From: Emticicia fluvialis
GTDB lineage: Bacteria > Bacteroidota > Bacteroidia > Cytophagales > Spirosomataceae
Reading direction: 5' to 3'
Assembly (NCBI RefSeq): GCF_024793945.1
Contig: NZ_JANUSD010000013.1
Location: 1 to 64,000, forward strand
Length of the DNA stretch: 64,000 bases
The first letter of the stretch is position 1, and each line of letters starts with the position of its first letter. The translations under genes were made by a program, and so were the position numbers. Under the pieces are notes generated by a model. The model had not been told where the DNA came from. It saw only the letters and a program-made list of their open reading frames with translations, and ran no database searches. This document shows positions 1 to 9,648 of the stretch, piece after piece.

Positions 1-87
1 ATAGGACTATTTATGTACTTTTTGAATCTTACCAGGTAAAATATCGCTACGCCGCTTAGTAAAACCCGAATCATTCCTATCTGAACT

Positions 88-122
88 AAAAAAAGAAGCT
101 GCCCCTTTTTGGACAGCCTCTT
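88..122 (-). terminator. Terminator of the chelatase-like ATPase gene
   Basis: On the minus strand a GAGGCTG / CAGCTTC stem (95-101 and 114-120, one G-U pair) is followed by a run of T. It lies about 20 nt after the stop codon at 142, where a rho-independent terminator is expected. Confidence 0.6.
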
Positions 123-141
123 TTGCGTAGTTATTTATCAA

Positions 142-1668
142 TCAATACCGCTTAAAATCTTCATTATCTTCATCCTCATCATCAAACTTCATTTTGTTGG
201 GGTCAAACATGCTGTCGAGCAGGTCTTTGAATTGCAGACCGGTGTCTAGCGCCTGTTTGCTGATTAACGAAAATTCGGCCAGGCCGTGCAGGGCAAATTC
301 CATCATAAACAGCTTGTCGTTCTCGTTAAGGCGCGGGTGGAAATTCTCCACCAGTTCATCCAGCCCGTCAATGGTTTTTAGTCTGGCTTTGTATTCACGG
401 TCGGTCAAATCGTTCAGAAAATCAATCACATTGCCTTCGCCAAACCAGGTTGATACCTGCTGAAAAGGATTCTTACCTGCTTTCTTTTTCTTCAATGCTT
501 CGGGGTTCGGGAAGTACTTCAGAAACTCCGTCCGCATGGCTTTGCCAATCAGGCTTTGTGCCACATACACAGGGCCTTCAACCTCGCCTTCATATACCAG
601 CTCAATTTTACCGTTAATGGCCGATATAGCTCCGTAAATGTCAGACACCCGGGCATGTACGTTTTTCTCACCGTTGATGAGTGAACGTCTTTCGGCTGAA
701 CTCAACAGGTTTTCGTAGGCCGAGATAGTCATCCGGGCAGAAACCCCGCTTTTCGCATCTACATATTCACTGCTGCGGGCTTCAACGGCTATTTGTTCAA
801 TCAGGTCTTTCAGTATATCGTTTACCTCAATTTTCTTCTGTTCGGCTTTAATAATGGCTTCCTGTTGGGTGATTTTACGCCCAATATCAATCGATTTCGG
901 ATAGTGGGTTACTATCTGGCTATCGATACGGTCTTTGAGTGGCGTTACAATACTACCACGGTTGGTGTAGTCTTCAGGGTTAGCGGTAAACACAAACTGG
1001 ATATCCAGCGGGATTCTCAGTTTGAATCCGCGAATCTGAATATCGCCTTCCTGGAGAATATTGAACAAAGAAACCTGAATACGGGCTTGTAAATCGGGCA
1101 ACTCGTTGATAACAAAAATACAACGGTGCGAACGCGGAATCATGCCGAAGTGAATGACACGTTCGTCAGAATACGGCAGTTTCAAAGTGGCAGCCTTGAT
1201 AGGGTCAACGTCACCAATTAAATCGGCAATAGAAACATCCGGCGTAGCCAGTTTTTCATTATAGCGTTCGGCACGAGAAAGCCAGCTCACAGGCGTAGCA
1301 TCACCTTTTTCGGCAATCAGGTCTTTGGCATAGCGTGAGAGCGGTTCAAGTGGGTCGTCGTTCAGTTCAGAGCCTTCCACTACGGCCACGTATTCATCAA
1401 GCAGATTTACCATCAGGCGGGCAATACGGGTTTTGGCTTGTCCGCGCAAACCCAGTAAGTTAATATGGTGCATAGAAAGAATGGCTTTCTCTACATCAGG
1501 TATAACGGTTTCTTCATAACCCCATATACCCGGAAAAACCGTTTCTTTATTCTTTAGTTTTTCAATCAGATTGTCTCTTAATTCTTGTTTAATAGATTTT
1601 GGGCGATAATTACTGGCTTTCAGTTCACCCAGTGTTTTAATTTTCAATAAGTTTTTGTCGAATGCCAT
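142..1668 (-). CDS. AAA+ ATPase, magnesium-chelatase ChlI/MoxR-like
   Basis: A 508-residue P-loop ATPase. Walker A is GLRGQAKT (about residues 73-80) and the Walker B-like segment CIFVINEL is near residues 183-190. The layout matches the ChlI-like 'magnesium chelatase' proteins common in Bacteroidota that make no chlorophyll, so a MoxR-like remodelling role, probably with a von Willebrand A domain partner, is more likely than metal chelation. No such partner gene is seen here; it may lie beyond the left edge. The frame stays open to 1722, but the ATG at 1668 (MAFDKNLLKIKTLGE) is preferred because family members begin with this segment and the 18 upstream residues look non-coding. Family call is firm, exact role is inferred. 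Confidence 0.85.
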   Translation of the reverse strand: MAFDKNLLKIKTLGELKASNYRPKSIKQELRDNLIEKLKNKETVFPGIWGYEETVIPDVEKAILSMHHINLLGLRGQAKTRIARLMVNLLDEYVAVVEGSELNDDPLEPLSRYAKDLIAEKGDATPVSWLSRAERYNEKLATPDVSIADLIGDVDPIKAATLKLPYSDERVIHFGMIPRSHRCIFVINELPDLQARIQVSLFNILQEGDIQIRGFKLRIPLDIQFVFTANPEDYTNRGSIVTPLKDRIDSQIVTHYPKSIDIGRKITQQEAIIKAEQKKIEVNDILKDLIEQIAVEARSSEYVDAKSGVSARMTISAYENLLSSAERRSLINGEKNVHARVSDIYGAISAINGKIELVYEGEVEGPVYVAQSLIGKAMRTEFLKYFPNPEALKKKKAGKNPFQQVSTWFGEGNVIDFLNDLTDREYKARLKTIDGLDELVENFHPRLNENDKLFMMEFALHGLAEFSLISKQALDTGLQFKDLLDSMFDPNKMKFDDEDEDNEDFKRY

Positions 1669-1781
1669 AATGCGAATGCTGCTGATTTTGCGTGTTATAA
1701 GCATAACGGATTTAACGCCCAAATGGTTTGTGTGCCGATTTTATTTGCAGAAAATAATGATTTTTTAATGAGGATATAAGA

Positions 1782-1821
1782 AAGGGTCATTTCTATGGCA
1801 GATTGCAAAGAAATGACCCTT
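1782..1821 (-). terminator. Perfect 13-bp inverted repeat, probable terminator
   Basis: AAGGGTCATTTCT (1782-1794) and AGAAATGACCCTT (1809-1821) pair perfectly around a 14-nt loop. It follows the small gene at 1840-1959 on the minus strand. The T-tract after the stem is short, so this could also be an RNA-stabilising hairpin. Confidence 0.5.
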
Positions 1822-1839
1822 ATGGAATGGCATTAATGC

Positions 1840-1959
1840 CTAGCTGCATTGACCCAGAATATACCATAAAACAACAAATACGATAATGGTGCCAAAGCAA
1901 CCGCCACCTAATTTCTTTGCGCCATAACCGGCTAGCAGACCTCGTAGTAAATTATTCAT
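1840..1959 (-). CDS. 39-residue glycine-rich single-pass membrane peptide
   Basis: A tiny ORF beginning MNNLLRGLLAGYGAKKLGGG and continuing into a hydrophobic stretch (GTIIVFVVLWYIL) that would span the membrane once. It fills the otherwise empty gap between the ATPase and the dehydrogenase and is followed by a perfect hairpin. The amphipathic N-terminus, Gly-rich hinge and one hydrophobic helix look protein-like rather than random. I do not know its function. It could be a conserved small membrane protein or a small stress or toxin-like peptide; no antitoxin-like RNA is evident. Confidence 0.45.
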   Translation of the reverse strand: MNNLLRGLLAGYGAKKLGGGCFGTIIVFVVLWYILGQCS

Positions 1960-2117
1960 GCGTGTTTCTGAATTTTATAGAGTTTTAAAATTTAAGTGTA
2001 CGATGAAAAAAAACTACGCCTGCGCCATATTACGTATAGTTGTGGTAATCGCTCCACAAATCATATTCAAGCGGCTATTTTCAGAATCCACACTTATTAA
2101 TTGGGGAAATTGTTCTA

Positions 2118-3152
2118 CTAAGCTAAACCAACACCATATTTACGACCCAGTTCAAGCAAAGCCTTTTCAGTTTCAGGCAACAGATTTACGCCGTTGGCCA
2201 GTTGCTGCTTTTTTAGTTCAAGTCCTCTGGCGCCCGGCATTCTTACCGGTTGGTCGGGGTTAGCAGGTTCTGATGCCAGGCATTGGTTTTTCAGATATTC
2301 AGCCTCACGCTTAAAAGCCGATTCACCTGCAAAGCCTTTCGGGCTTATTATTTGTAAGTAAACAGATGCACCCCAAAGGGTAGGCTCATCAGCACGGCCA
2401 TGGCCACCTAAGGCACTGGTGAGGGCTTCTACCATCAGGCCTAGCCCAAAACCTTTATAACCGCTGTCCAGCCCACCCAATGGCAGAATTGAACCGGGCG
2501 GATTGGCAAAGAATGTGGCAGGGTCGTTCGTAGCATTGCCTTGGGCATCCAGCAGCCAGTGATGAGGCAGCATCTCCTGATTCCGATGCGCACGTGCTAC
2601 CAGACCGTTAGAAGTGGCAGACATACTTACGTCTATCATAATCGGGTCAGATTCCGTCGGATACCCCACCGCCAGCGGGTCAGGGCTGTATACCGGGGTA
2701 AGTCCGCCATACGGAGCCACGGTTTTGTTACGGGGGTCTGAACAGGCCAGCAGAATCATCAAACCTTGCCGGGCTACATTTTCAAGATAAGCAGCCAGAC
2801 AACCAATATGATGCGATTGCCGAATGGTGATGATAGACGTGCCAAAGGCTTCAGCGCGTTTGGTAGCTTCTTCAATGGCTTTCACTACCAGCCAGGGGCC
2901 GGGTAAATAGTTGCCATCTAAGGCCAGCACTGCACCAAAATCATTAATGACTTTGGCTTGGCCTTGTTTGGTCATACCGTCTTTTTCTAACTCGCCAACG
3001 TAGGCAGGCAGCAACTGCAAGCCATGTGTCCGGTGGCCGAGTAGCTCACCTTCCAAAAGAATATCAGCCGTATGGAATGCCTTTTCTGCATCCAGCCCGG
3101 CTTGTTGCAATAGGTTCAGGCTGAACTGTAACAGTGCCTCTGAGCTTCTCAT
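2118..3152 (-). CDS. Malate/L-lactate dehydrogenase family oxidoreductase (Ldh/Mdh2 type)
   Basis: A 344-residue protein of the NAD(P)-dependent malate/L-lactate/ureidoglycolate dehydrogenase family, which is unrelated to classical lactate dehydrogenase. Seen in sequence: the N-terminal helical segment with LEGELLGHRTHGLQLLP, the central QSHHIGCLAAYLE segment, PYGG...SPDPLAVGYP, and the C-terminal GYKGFGLGLMVEALTSALGG region typical of the fold. The substrate cannot be read from sequence; the family reduces 2-oxoacids or oxidises 2-hydroxyacids. It starts 3 nt after the stop of the upstream TIM-barrel isomerase gene, so the two are probably co-transcribed and may act in the same sugar or hydroxyacid pathway. 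Length is normal. Confidence 0.85.
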   Translation of the reverse strand: MRSSEALLQFSLNLLQQAGLDAEKAFHTADILLEGELLGHRTHGLQLLPAYVGELEKDGMTKQGQAKVINDFGAVLALDGNYLPGPWLVVKAIEEATKRAEAFGTSIITIRQSHHIGCLAAYLENVARQGLMILLACSDPRNKTVAPYGGLTPVYSPDPLAVGYPTESDPIMIDVSMSATSNGLVARAHRNQEMLPHHWLLDAQGNATNDPATFFANPPGSILPLGGLDSGYKGFGLGLMVEALTSALGGHGRADEPTLWGASVYLQIISPKGFAGESAFKREAEYLKNQCLASEPANPDQPVRMPGARGLELKKQQLANGVNLLPETEKALLELGRKYGVGLA

Positions 3153-3155
3153 AAA

Positions 3156-4100
3156 TCAGGCAGTGGCTTTGGCAACAGAGGCTTTCATTTTAGACAGACC
3201 CAAAGTGGCAGCTACCAGCGCATCCATTTTCCAGTATTCTTTGTTGAATAGCTCTAAAGATAACACAATGGGCGTATTTTTGCTGTTCAGGTCGCGCAGT
3301 ATCTGGGTCATAGGAGCAATGCCATCGCCGGGTAAAATACGATCGCCGTCGTTGATGCTTTCTCTGGGTGGCTGGCCGGGGTAATCGTTCATGTGGAACA
3401 TCTGAACCGAAGAACCATTGATGGTTTTCAGGCTGTTAAAGCTGGAACCTCCTTTATGCAGGTGGTACACGTCTGTCAATACACAAGCCTTGGGGTGGCC
3501 ACTTTCAGAAGCCACAAACAGTACCTCACCAACCAGATGAAGATTGGTTGAGAAGCCCCACATTTCCAGTTGAGGTATCACGCCGTAGTTATCGCTTACC
3601 TCCAGCAATTTGCCATATCTTTCTGCTACGGCCTGTAAGTTAAGTACCTGGCCGGTAGTAGCACCAAACGGAGGGGCTGCAATGCGCTTACAGCCTATTT
3701 CGGCCAGCATAGCCATTTCTCTTTTGTTCTGCTCTAAAGCCTTTTCACGTTCGGTAGCATCATCCACTATCCATTTCGAGAAGCCGATGGCATCTTCAAT
3801 GGTGATACCCAAATCGGCAGCACGTTTCTTAATATCTTTCAGGCTGCCACCTTGTGCCTTATATTTTTCAACGGTGTTTACCCATATTTCAATGGCATCA
3901 TAGCCTGCTTTGGCAGCTGTTTCTATTTCACCAACCAGCCCGAGGTTCTGCTCGCGGATGGTACTGGTATTTAAACAGAATTTAAAATTGTGTTTGGCTT
4001 TGGTGTGGGTTTCGGCCATTGCATCCGGCAAACCCAGACCAAGGCCTGCACCAACTGCTAATGTGTTTTTAAGTAAGTTTCGGCGAGAGATAGCGCTCAT
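3156..4100 (-). CDS. Tat-exported sugar phosphate isomerase/epimerase-like TIM barrel
   Basis: 314 residues. The N-terminus has a twin-arginine signal (SRRNLLKNTLAVGAGLGLGL ending near AMA), so the protein is predicted to be exported folded. The rest is an AP-endonuclease-2-like xylose isomerase TIM barrel: FCLNTSTIR start, metal-ligand candidates in LEMWGF, LTDVYHLHKGG, and MFHMNDYPG near the end. Members isomerise or epimerise sugars or inositol-type polyols; the substrate is unknown here. It is the first gene of a two-gene unit with the dehydrogenase downstream (3-nt gap). A periplasmic, Tat-dependent member of this family is common in Bacteroidota and Planctomycetota. Confidence 0.82.
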   Translation of the reverse strand: MSAISRRNLLKNTLAVGAGLGLGLPDAMAETHTKAKHNFKFCLNTSTIREQNLGLVGEIETAAKAGYDAIEIWVNTVEKYKAQGGSLKDIKKRAADLGITIEDAIGFSKWIVDDATEREKALEQNKREMAMLAEIGCKRIAAPPFGATTGQVLNLQAVAERYGKLLEVSDNYGVIPQLEMWGFSTNLHLVGEVLFVASESGHPKACVLTDVYHLHKGGSSFNSLKTINGSSVQMFHMNDYPGQPPRESINDGDRILPGDGIAPMTQILRDLNSKNTPIVLSLELFNKEYWKMDALVAATLGLSKMKASVAKATA

Positions 4101-4291
4101 TTGCTGTAAAATTTAATAAGTTTCAGATTGAATGTTTCATAATAGTATTGAAAAGTAAATATAGGTGTATATGAGCGGGTTTTCAAGGAAATCGCAAGTT
4201 TAGTGCAATAGGGGATGGGGAGATGACAGCCTTTTAAAATACCATTCTATTCCACCGCCATCATTCAGTAAAATGAGCATTTGCTGCTCAC

Positions 4292-5422
4292 CTACCTGAT
4301 TATCAGCGGCTCAAAATCCGTGAGGGCTTCATCAAATACCACAAACCTGGCTGGATACCCCGCTGCAATTTGCCCAACCGATTGCTCCATGTTTACTGCC
4401 CTGGCAGCCCGTATGGTGGCCATCTTGATGGCTTCTTCCAGGCTGATACCTACTTGCTGCACGGCGTTGCGCACAGCGTCAGCCATGGATATAGCCGCAC
4501 CTGCCAGATTCCCCTCCGTGTTACGGTATTGTCCGTCTTTCAGGTAGGCATCAAATGCTTCCCATTGAAAATGCGTTACCTTACCACCCACAAAAAGCGC
4601 ATCAGAAATCAGAAACAGCTTATCTTTTTTGATTTTATAGGCTATTCTTGCCGCAGCGTAGTCGCAATGGTAACCGTCGAGAATAATAGGCGCATATACA
4701 TCAGGATTATCAAAAGTAGCGCCAACCACACCGGGTTCACGGTGGCCCATCTGGGTCATGGCATTGTACAGGTGCGTGCAAAGGCTGATGCCCTTCCGGT
4801 AGGCATATTGCGCCTGTTTATAAGTAGCGTTAGAATGGCCTAATGATAACCTGATGCCGCTATCGAGCAGCATTTCCAATTGCTCGTCGGTAAAGTTCTC
4901 GGCAGCAATGGTCATTATTTTTATTACATCTTTGCCGTATCTGATAATCTCTTCCAGCTCGTTGTTGGTGGGTTTTCTTACATAAGCTGCCAGATGCGCC
5001 CCACGTTTAGCCATATTCAGAAACGGCCCTTCCAGGTGCATACCTAATACGCCCGCATCAGGGTTTTTCTGCATAAAGTTTCTGGTCGCTTCTATGCCTT
5101 TCAGAATATTTTCTGTCGGTGAGGTTATCAGGCAGGGCAGCACATGGGTGGTACCCAGTGCCAGGCTGGCCTCATAAATATCCTGTATGGTTGCTTCGGT
5201 TGGGTATTGGGTAAAGTAGTGCTTTTCGCCACCGTTAATGTGCGTATCAATAAAACCGGGGGCAATATGCCTGCCTGCCAGGTCTATGGTGCGTGCCTTT
5301 TCATGCCCGAAACTATCAATGGGCTGAATGGCCTGCACAACGCCGTTTTCTATGATAAGGGTATGGTTTTGAAGTACTTGTGTGCCGGTATGAATAGTGG
5401 CATGGGCTAAGACGGTCTGCAT
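4292..5422 (-). CDS. nagA: N-acetylglucosamine-6-phosphate deacetylase
   Basis: A 376-residue amidohydrolase-fold enzyme that removes acetate from GlcNAc-6-phosphate, the first committed step in amino-sugar catabolism and cell-wall recycling. Diagnostic segments: GFIDTHINGG (metal and substrate loop), GMHLEGPFLN (metal-binding Glu), LSLGHSNATY and THLYNAMTQM (metal and substrate His residues), LISDAL (catalytic Asp), and the C-terminal AAGYPARFVVFDE strand typical of amidohydrolases. The usual VHGG is replaced by INGG. No nagB or transporter is adjacent, so it stands alone. Length is normal for the family. Confidence 0.9.
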   Translation of the reverse strand: MQTVLAHATIHTGTQVLQNHTLIIENGVVQAIQPIDSFGHEKARTIDLAGRHIAPGFIDTHINGGEKHYFTQYPTEATIQDIYEASLALGTTHVLPCLITSPTENILKGIEATRNFMQKNPDAGVLGMHLEGPFLNMAKRGAHLAAYVRKPTNNELEEIIRYGKDVIKIMTIAAENFTDEQLEMLLDSGIRLSLGHSNATYKQAQYAYRKGISLCTHLYNAMTQMGHREPGVVGATFDNPDVYAPIILDGYHCDYAAARIAYKIKKDKLFLISDALFVGGKVTHFQWEAFDAYLKDGQYRNTEGNLAGAAISMADAVRNAVQQVGISLEEAIKMATIRAARAVNMEQSVGQIAAGYPARFVVFDEALTDFEPLIIR

Positions 5423-5550
5423 GGTAATAACTACGCTTTTTTTTGTGGCAAGTTAGGGAAAATATGTTTGAAGGCAGGTTGTTAGATAATAAAATCATTT
5501 AGCTTTTCAAAATCTTTAGTAAACCCCATACAAGCAGTATTTCTTTAAAT

Positions 5551-7995
5551 TTAATGCCATACTTCGGGATAAATAGTTATTTTTCCTATAATACTTAGGG
5601 GTAAACAACTATTATACGTTATTGAAGACGTGTTTGCCATTTGAGATAGCATTATTTCATTTTTATTGTTAAGTAGGTTTTTTACAATAATAGATAGTTT
5701 CAGACCATTATTTTTTAATAGGAATTTCCCGGCTTCAAAGTCAATAAAAGATTGCAAATAATAGGTGTTACTTTTAGAAGATTGTATTCTTACCTGGGTA
5801 TCAAAATATGATTTTTTGCCAATTTCAATACTGAATTTGCTTATTAAAGTATTGTTTGTTTGAATGCTTCCTTGCAGAATATTTATTTGAGAGTTGAGTT
5901 GTGTTTTGAAATTTATTGCCGTATTAACTTTCCATGCAGTATTTAGGTTCAGAAAACCATGGGTTGTGTTGAGTACGGTAATCATATCTTGTGTTTTTTG
6001 GAATAACTTTATTCGGGCAATTCCTGAGGCTAAGAACCAGGAGAAATTACTGCCCGGGTTTATTCTGAAGATGTTCAGATTAATATGAAGGCTATTATTT
6101 GGCAGGTCGGTGTTTGTGAAACGACTACTAAAAACGCCATATAGCGGAAGATAAGTGTTTTCTGAAATTATATAATCATCATATCTTTTATAAGAAACCT
6201 GAAGCCCAAAGTTATATCCCTTTTCTATTCCTGAGTTTACCGAAAAATCCAGGCCTTTTTGGGTATAAAAACTTAATGCCGGGTTTCCTGTTTTTATATC
6301 ATAAAGATTACTGCTATCTGGTGTACTGATGGTCTGCTGCCAGGTAGGTAGCATTGGTTCTTTGGCATATTTTATGGCAAATTTCAGGTTAGGTATTCTA
6401 TACTCTATCCTTGTAAATGGGTTAACAATAAATGTAGGCTCTGAACTGAAATTGCTACCAAAAGCAAGTCGTTTGATGTCCCAGTGCCAATAAGAAACAC
6501 CACTTATTATATCTAATCTACGTCTTTTATACAGTGCGAAAAGTGTTAATTCTGTAAGCTTGTTTGTTTGAATATTATCATAATTAATGTCGACAAGGGC
6601 ATTGTTATTTTTAAATTTTGTAGTTTGTTTAATTGCCACGTCTTCAAAAACCTGCCTGGCTTTACCCTCTAATAGTATTCTTCGGCTAATAGGTTTTGAA
6701 TAATTTAGTTGTAAAAGATGATAAACCTGATTGTTTCGTCTGGTATTAGATTGCTTTTGCAAATATGATAAACTTTCATTGCTAAAATCAACATTTTCAG
6801 TTGATACACCCACCCGGTTTTGATAATACACCGAGGCTATCACTCCTGTTTTTTTTCCTTTATGAATGGCATTTGTTTGAAAAATATTTTCAAATTTCTG
6901 TTGGTTATTTTCTTCTGTATGTATGTTGTTTACATTCTGAAGGGTAGAGTCAGAAAAGGAACTTTCGATGTTTTGATTATATAATAAGCGATTATTATCC
7001 ACTTTTATTTGATCTGAAAACCGAATCGATAGTCTGTCAGTAGGGTTATATGTTAGGTAAGTATTGCCAATGATATGTTTGGCAGGAGCTAGTTTATCAG
7101 ATACCTCATTGGTTTTTTGTGTATTTGTGCCTAAAAAACGTGTATCTATTTTATGTTGATTATTTGTTTCAGTCAGAATACTTCCATAGACAAATCCATT
7201 AAACTCTATTTTCTTATTTTGAAAAGTATAATTTAAACCATTGTCAAAAACTTTGTTTCTTCCTACTAAAACATTATTAGATAGTTTGTTTATTTCATTT
7301 ACAAATGATTCTTTCGGTGGGTCATAAAGTCCTATTACTGAAGAGGCCCGATTAATTGAATTTCTGAAATTCGTCATCAATAGCCTATCGATTGTTTTTG
7401 AATCTATGCCTTTTTCATTAATATTATTAGCAGAAGAAAAAACATTGAAAAAACCTTTTGATGTAATCTTTGAAAAATTGCCATTAACAGAATAACGGGC
7501 ATTTGGTGCAAAACCTGCTCCAATATTACCAAAGCCACCATTTTTTCTGTCTTCTTTCAGTTTTAAATTCAGTGTGCTTTGTGTTTTGCCAGAGGCATCT
7601 GTGGTTTCAATAAACTCCATTCGTTCAATCATGTCGGCCTTAATATTATCGAGTGTCAGAGCCGGTAAGCCACCAAATATTGTTTTTCCGTCAATTGTAA
7701 TAGCAGTTACTGGTTTTCCATGAATACTGATATTATCTCCCCAATCAATAGTAAGACCTTGTACTTTTTCAAACAATGTTTTGGCAGAAGCATGTGGACG
7801 AGCATCGTCTGTATGAAGATTAATAATCAGAGAGTCACCTTTGTATTCAAATCTTTTTCGTTTTTGTTTAATAACCACTTCCTCAAGCGCGATAGTTCTT
7901 TCTTTTTGTTCAACTTCTCTCTTATTTTGGGCAAAAGCGTAGCTTATTTGTAGAAAAACAGAAACAAATAATACTATTCTTTTTATGACTATCAT
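5551..7995 (-). CDS. Outer-membrane beta-barrel, TonB-dependent receptor-like
   Basis: An 814-residue exported protein: signal peptide to about residue 22 (ending SYAFAQ), then a plug-like domain (FEYKGDSLIINLHTDDARPH, TIDGKTIFGGLPALTLDNI) and a long barrel rich in alternating aromatic strands. It fits the 'outer membrane beta-barrel family' of Bacteroidota, which resembles TonB receptors but often lacks the N-terminal carboxypeptidase-like beta domain; none is visible here. The cargo is unknown. Base composition is visibly more AT-rich than the nagA or ldh genes. Divergently arranged with the secreted protein at 8390-9301, with about 390 bp between them. Confidence 0.75.
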   Translation of the reverse strand: MIVIKRIVLFVSVFLQISYAFAQNKREVEQKERTIALEEVVIKQKRKRFEYKGDSLIINLHTDDARPHASAKTLFEKVQGLTIDWGDNISIHGKPVTAITIDGKTIFGGLPALTLDNIKADMIERMEFIETTDASGKTQSTLNLKLKEDRKNGGFGNIGAGFAPNARYSVNGNFSKITSKGFFNVFSSANNINEKGIDSKTIDRLLMTNFRNSINRASSVIGLYDPPKESFVNEINKLSNNVLVGRNKVFDNGLNYTFQNKKIEFNGFVYGSILTETNNQHKIDTRFLGTNTQKTNEVSDKLAPAKHIIGNTYLTYNPTDRLSIRFSDQIKVDNNRLLYNQNIESSFSDSTLQNVNNIHTEENNQQKFENIFQTNAIHKGKKTGVIASVYYQNRVGVSTENVDFSNESLSYLQKQSNTRRNNQVYHLLQLNYSKPISRRILLEGKARQVFEDVAIKQTTKFKNNNALVDINYDNIQTNKLTELTLFALYKRRRLDIISGVSYWHWDIKRLAFGSNFSSEPTFIVNPFTRIEYRIPNLKFAIKYAKEPMLPTWQQTISTPDSSNLYDIKTGNPALSFYTQKGLDFSVNSGIEKGYNFGLQVSYKRYDDYIISENTYLPLYGVFSSRFTNTDLPNNSLHINLNIFRINPGSNFSWFLASGIARIKLFQKTQDMITVLNTTHGFLNLNTAWKVNTAINFKTQLNSQINILQGSIQTNNTLISKFSIEIGKKSYFDTQVRIQSSKSNTYYLQSFIDFEAGKFLLKNNGLKLSIIVKNLLNNKNEIMLSQMANTSSITYNSCLPLSIIGKITIYPEVWH

Positions 7996-8389
7996 TTTCA
8001 GGAATCTTCGTAAGATAAAGTTAGAAGCATGGGTATCTTTAATAAAAAGTGCTGGCTCTGGTAAAATAAAATTAAAGCCAAATGAGTAGGTTATCAGAGA
8101 CCATCAGTCTTCTGCACTAAAATAACATAGAATCCAGCCCTCTCCGAACCAGCCTATTACTTCTAAGCTTTTACTCAATCTTTTTTCGGGTTTTGACTTT
8201 AATGTTATTATTTTCTTTCAATTTTACTCTTTGTCAACTCCCTTTGAGGCATAACCTGAAAAAGAAAGTAAAAATACGAAACTGAAAAAAGCGATTAATT
8301 TTTCATTGTATTAATTGTTTTTGGTTTAAAAAAATGAGCCAGCTTGTAAAGTTAAATAATTTTTTATTATTTGGGATAAAATAAAAAAT
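7996..8389. other. Divergent intergenic region
   Basis: 394 AT-rich bases between two divergent exported-protein genes. A possible promoter-like TTATTTG lies about 20 nt before the start at 8390. I see no ORF, RNA gene or strong repeat. Confidence 0.4.
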
Positions 8390-9301
8390 ATGAAGAACTT
8401 AAAACTTACTCTCTTTCTGGTTTTTTTACTCTCTTATTCTACCATTCTTATTGCGCAGAATAATTCATTTGTTTTTGAAAAAACAAGTGCTATTCGACAA
8501 GAAGTGACCTTCATTTCGCAAATATATAGTAAGCCCAATATCCGAGAAGTAAAATTACCTAATGGGCAAACGGCAACTATAAATAACATTGGAGGGAGCC
8601 GGACCAGGCAACACCTAAGAATAAGTGATATTGTAATTAAACCTTCTAAAGAAAAAATAAGCCTTGGCATAAATACCAAACGAATAAAGAATGATGCCTA
8701 TGGGATAGCCATAGACACCGACACCCCATTTACTACTGACCAACAAACACAGGCTACTTTAGATACTTATTTGAATCAGTTGGGCGAAATTCGCAAACTT
8801 ACAATAAGCACAGACAAAATGGTATCACCTAAACCACTCGAAGAAGTGGTTTGGGGTGGGCCTTTATTAAACCCAATTCATGAATTGTCTGGAGTTTTGC
8901 TTGCCAATACCCTGATAAATTTACAAAAAGGTAAAGTCTGGCAAGATACTATTAAAGGTATTTATAACGCTTATATAAATAGTTACGAAGTAATAGAAAT
9001 CAATAATGAAGATTTTGTAGTTGCATTATCAGGATATTTAGAAAAAACAATTCCACAGTCGCTTCCAAATGATGAAGTTGTTGATTTCAAAAGTGTAGTT
9101 GAAAGCGGAAAAAAAATTGAACCGGTTACCGTTATTAATTCGGCTAAATACACCGGTAAAATTGTGGTTTCTGCAAAGAGCATGCTAATAAAAGAAATGA
9201 ATATACTGATGCATAGAAGCGAAACAGTGTCGCTTTTCGGTTCGGTTGTACCCAAAACGCTTGATATTGAATTTACAATTAAAAATAGGGTAGTCCGATA
9301 A
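8390..9301 (+). CDS. Secreted protein of unknown function
   Basis: 303 residues with a clear signal peptide (MKNLKLTLFLVFLLSYS...ILIAQ). The mature part is rich in beta-prone segments, with charged and Thr/Ser-rich stretches and no recognisable catalytic motif. It has no transmembrane segment beyond the signal. The AT-rich codon use matches the divergent outer-membrane receptor at 5551-7995, suggesting the pair arrived or evolved together. It may be a periplasmic or surface partner of that receptor, by analogy with the small exported proteins often beside such receptors; the typical GLPGLI motif is not present. Confidence 0.6.
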   Translation: MKNLKLTLFLVFLLSYSTILIAQNNSFVFEKTSAIRQEVTFISQIYSKPNIREVKLPNGQTATINNIGGSRTRQHLRISDIVIKPSKEKISLGINTKRIKNDAYGIAIDTDTPFTTDQQTQATLDTYLNQLGEIRKLTISTDKMVSPKPLEEVVWGGPLLNPIHELSGVLLANTLINLQKGKVWQDTIKGIYNAYINSYEVIEINNEDFVVALSGYLEKTIPQSLPNDEVVDFKSVVESGKKIEPVTVINSAKYTGKIVVSAKSMLIKEMNILMHRSETVSLFGSVVPKTLDIEFTIKNRVVR

Positions 9302-9354
9302 ATGATTTGTTTAGTATTACGTTTTTTGTTTAAAAGAGCAGACACAACATAAGT

Positions 9355-9582
9355 TTAGTTAAAGGCTACCCGATTTTTGGCACCTGTATAAATTACAGAA
9401 ATTGTTTCTGCTAAATATTCGATTTCTCCTGACTTTCTCCGTAATCCAACACCCGGATATTGCACTTTTATTTATGATTTCCATTTTTTGATAATTTTAT
9501 AATTCGCACCACAAAATTCATCTTCATTTGGAAATCTTTTATTTACTCTAAACAAATCAGGGTGTAACTGAAATTCTGCCAT
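9355..9582 (-). pseudogene. Small reading frame broken by one in-frame stop
   Basis: Read on the minus strand, an ATG at 9582 starts 36 codons (MAEFQLHPDLFRVNKRFPNE...) ending in TAA at 9472-9474. The same frame then continues for 38 codons (KVQYPGVGLRRKSGEIEYLA...) to a stop at 9355. Both halves look protein-like, so this may be a 75-codon gene killed by a nonsense mutation. Family unknown. It could also be chance; it occupies the only gap of this size before grpE. Confidence 0.3.
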
Positions 9583-9648
9583 CTTGTCAGTAAATTATGT
9601 ATTGGCAAAATAATTGACGATTTTTGCAAAAACAAAATTGTTGGAAAA

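Noticed and set aside
1782..1821. Perfect inverted repeat as an operator or mobile-element end
   Set aside because: Position directly after a small gene and hairpin geometry fit a terminator or RNA stem better; no second copy was seen.
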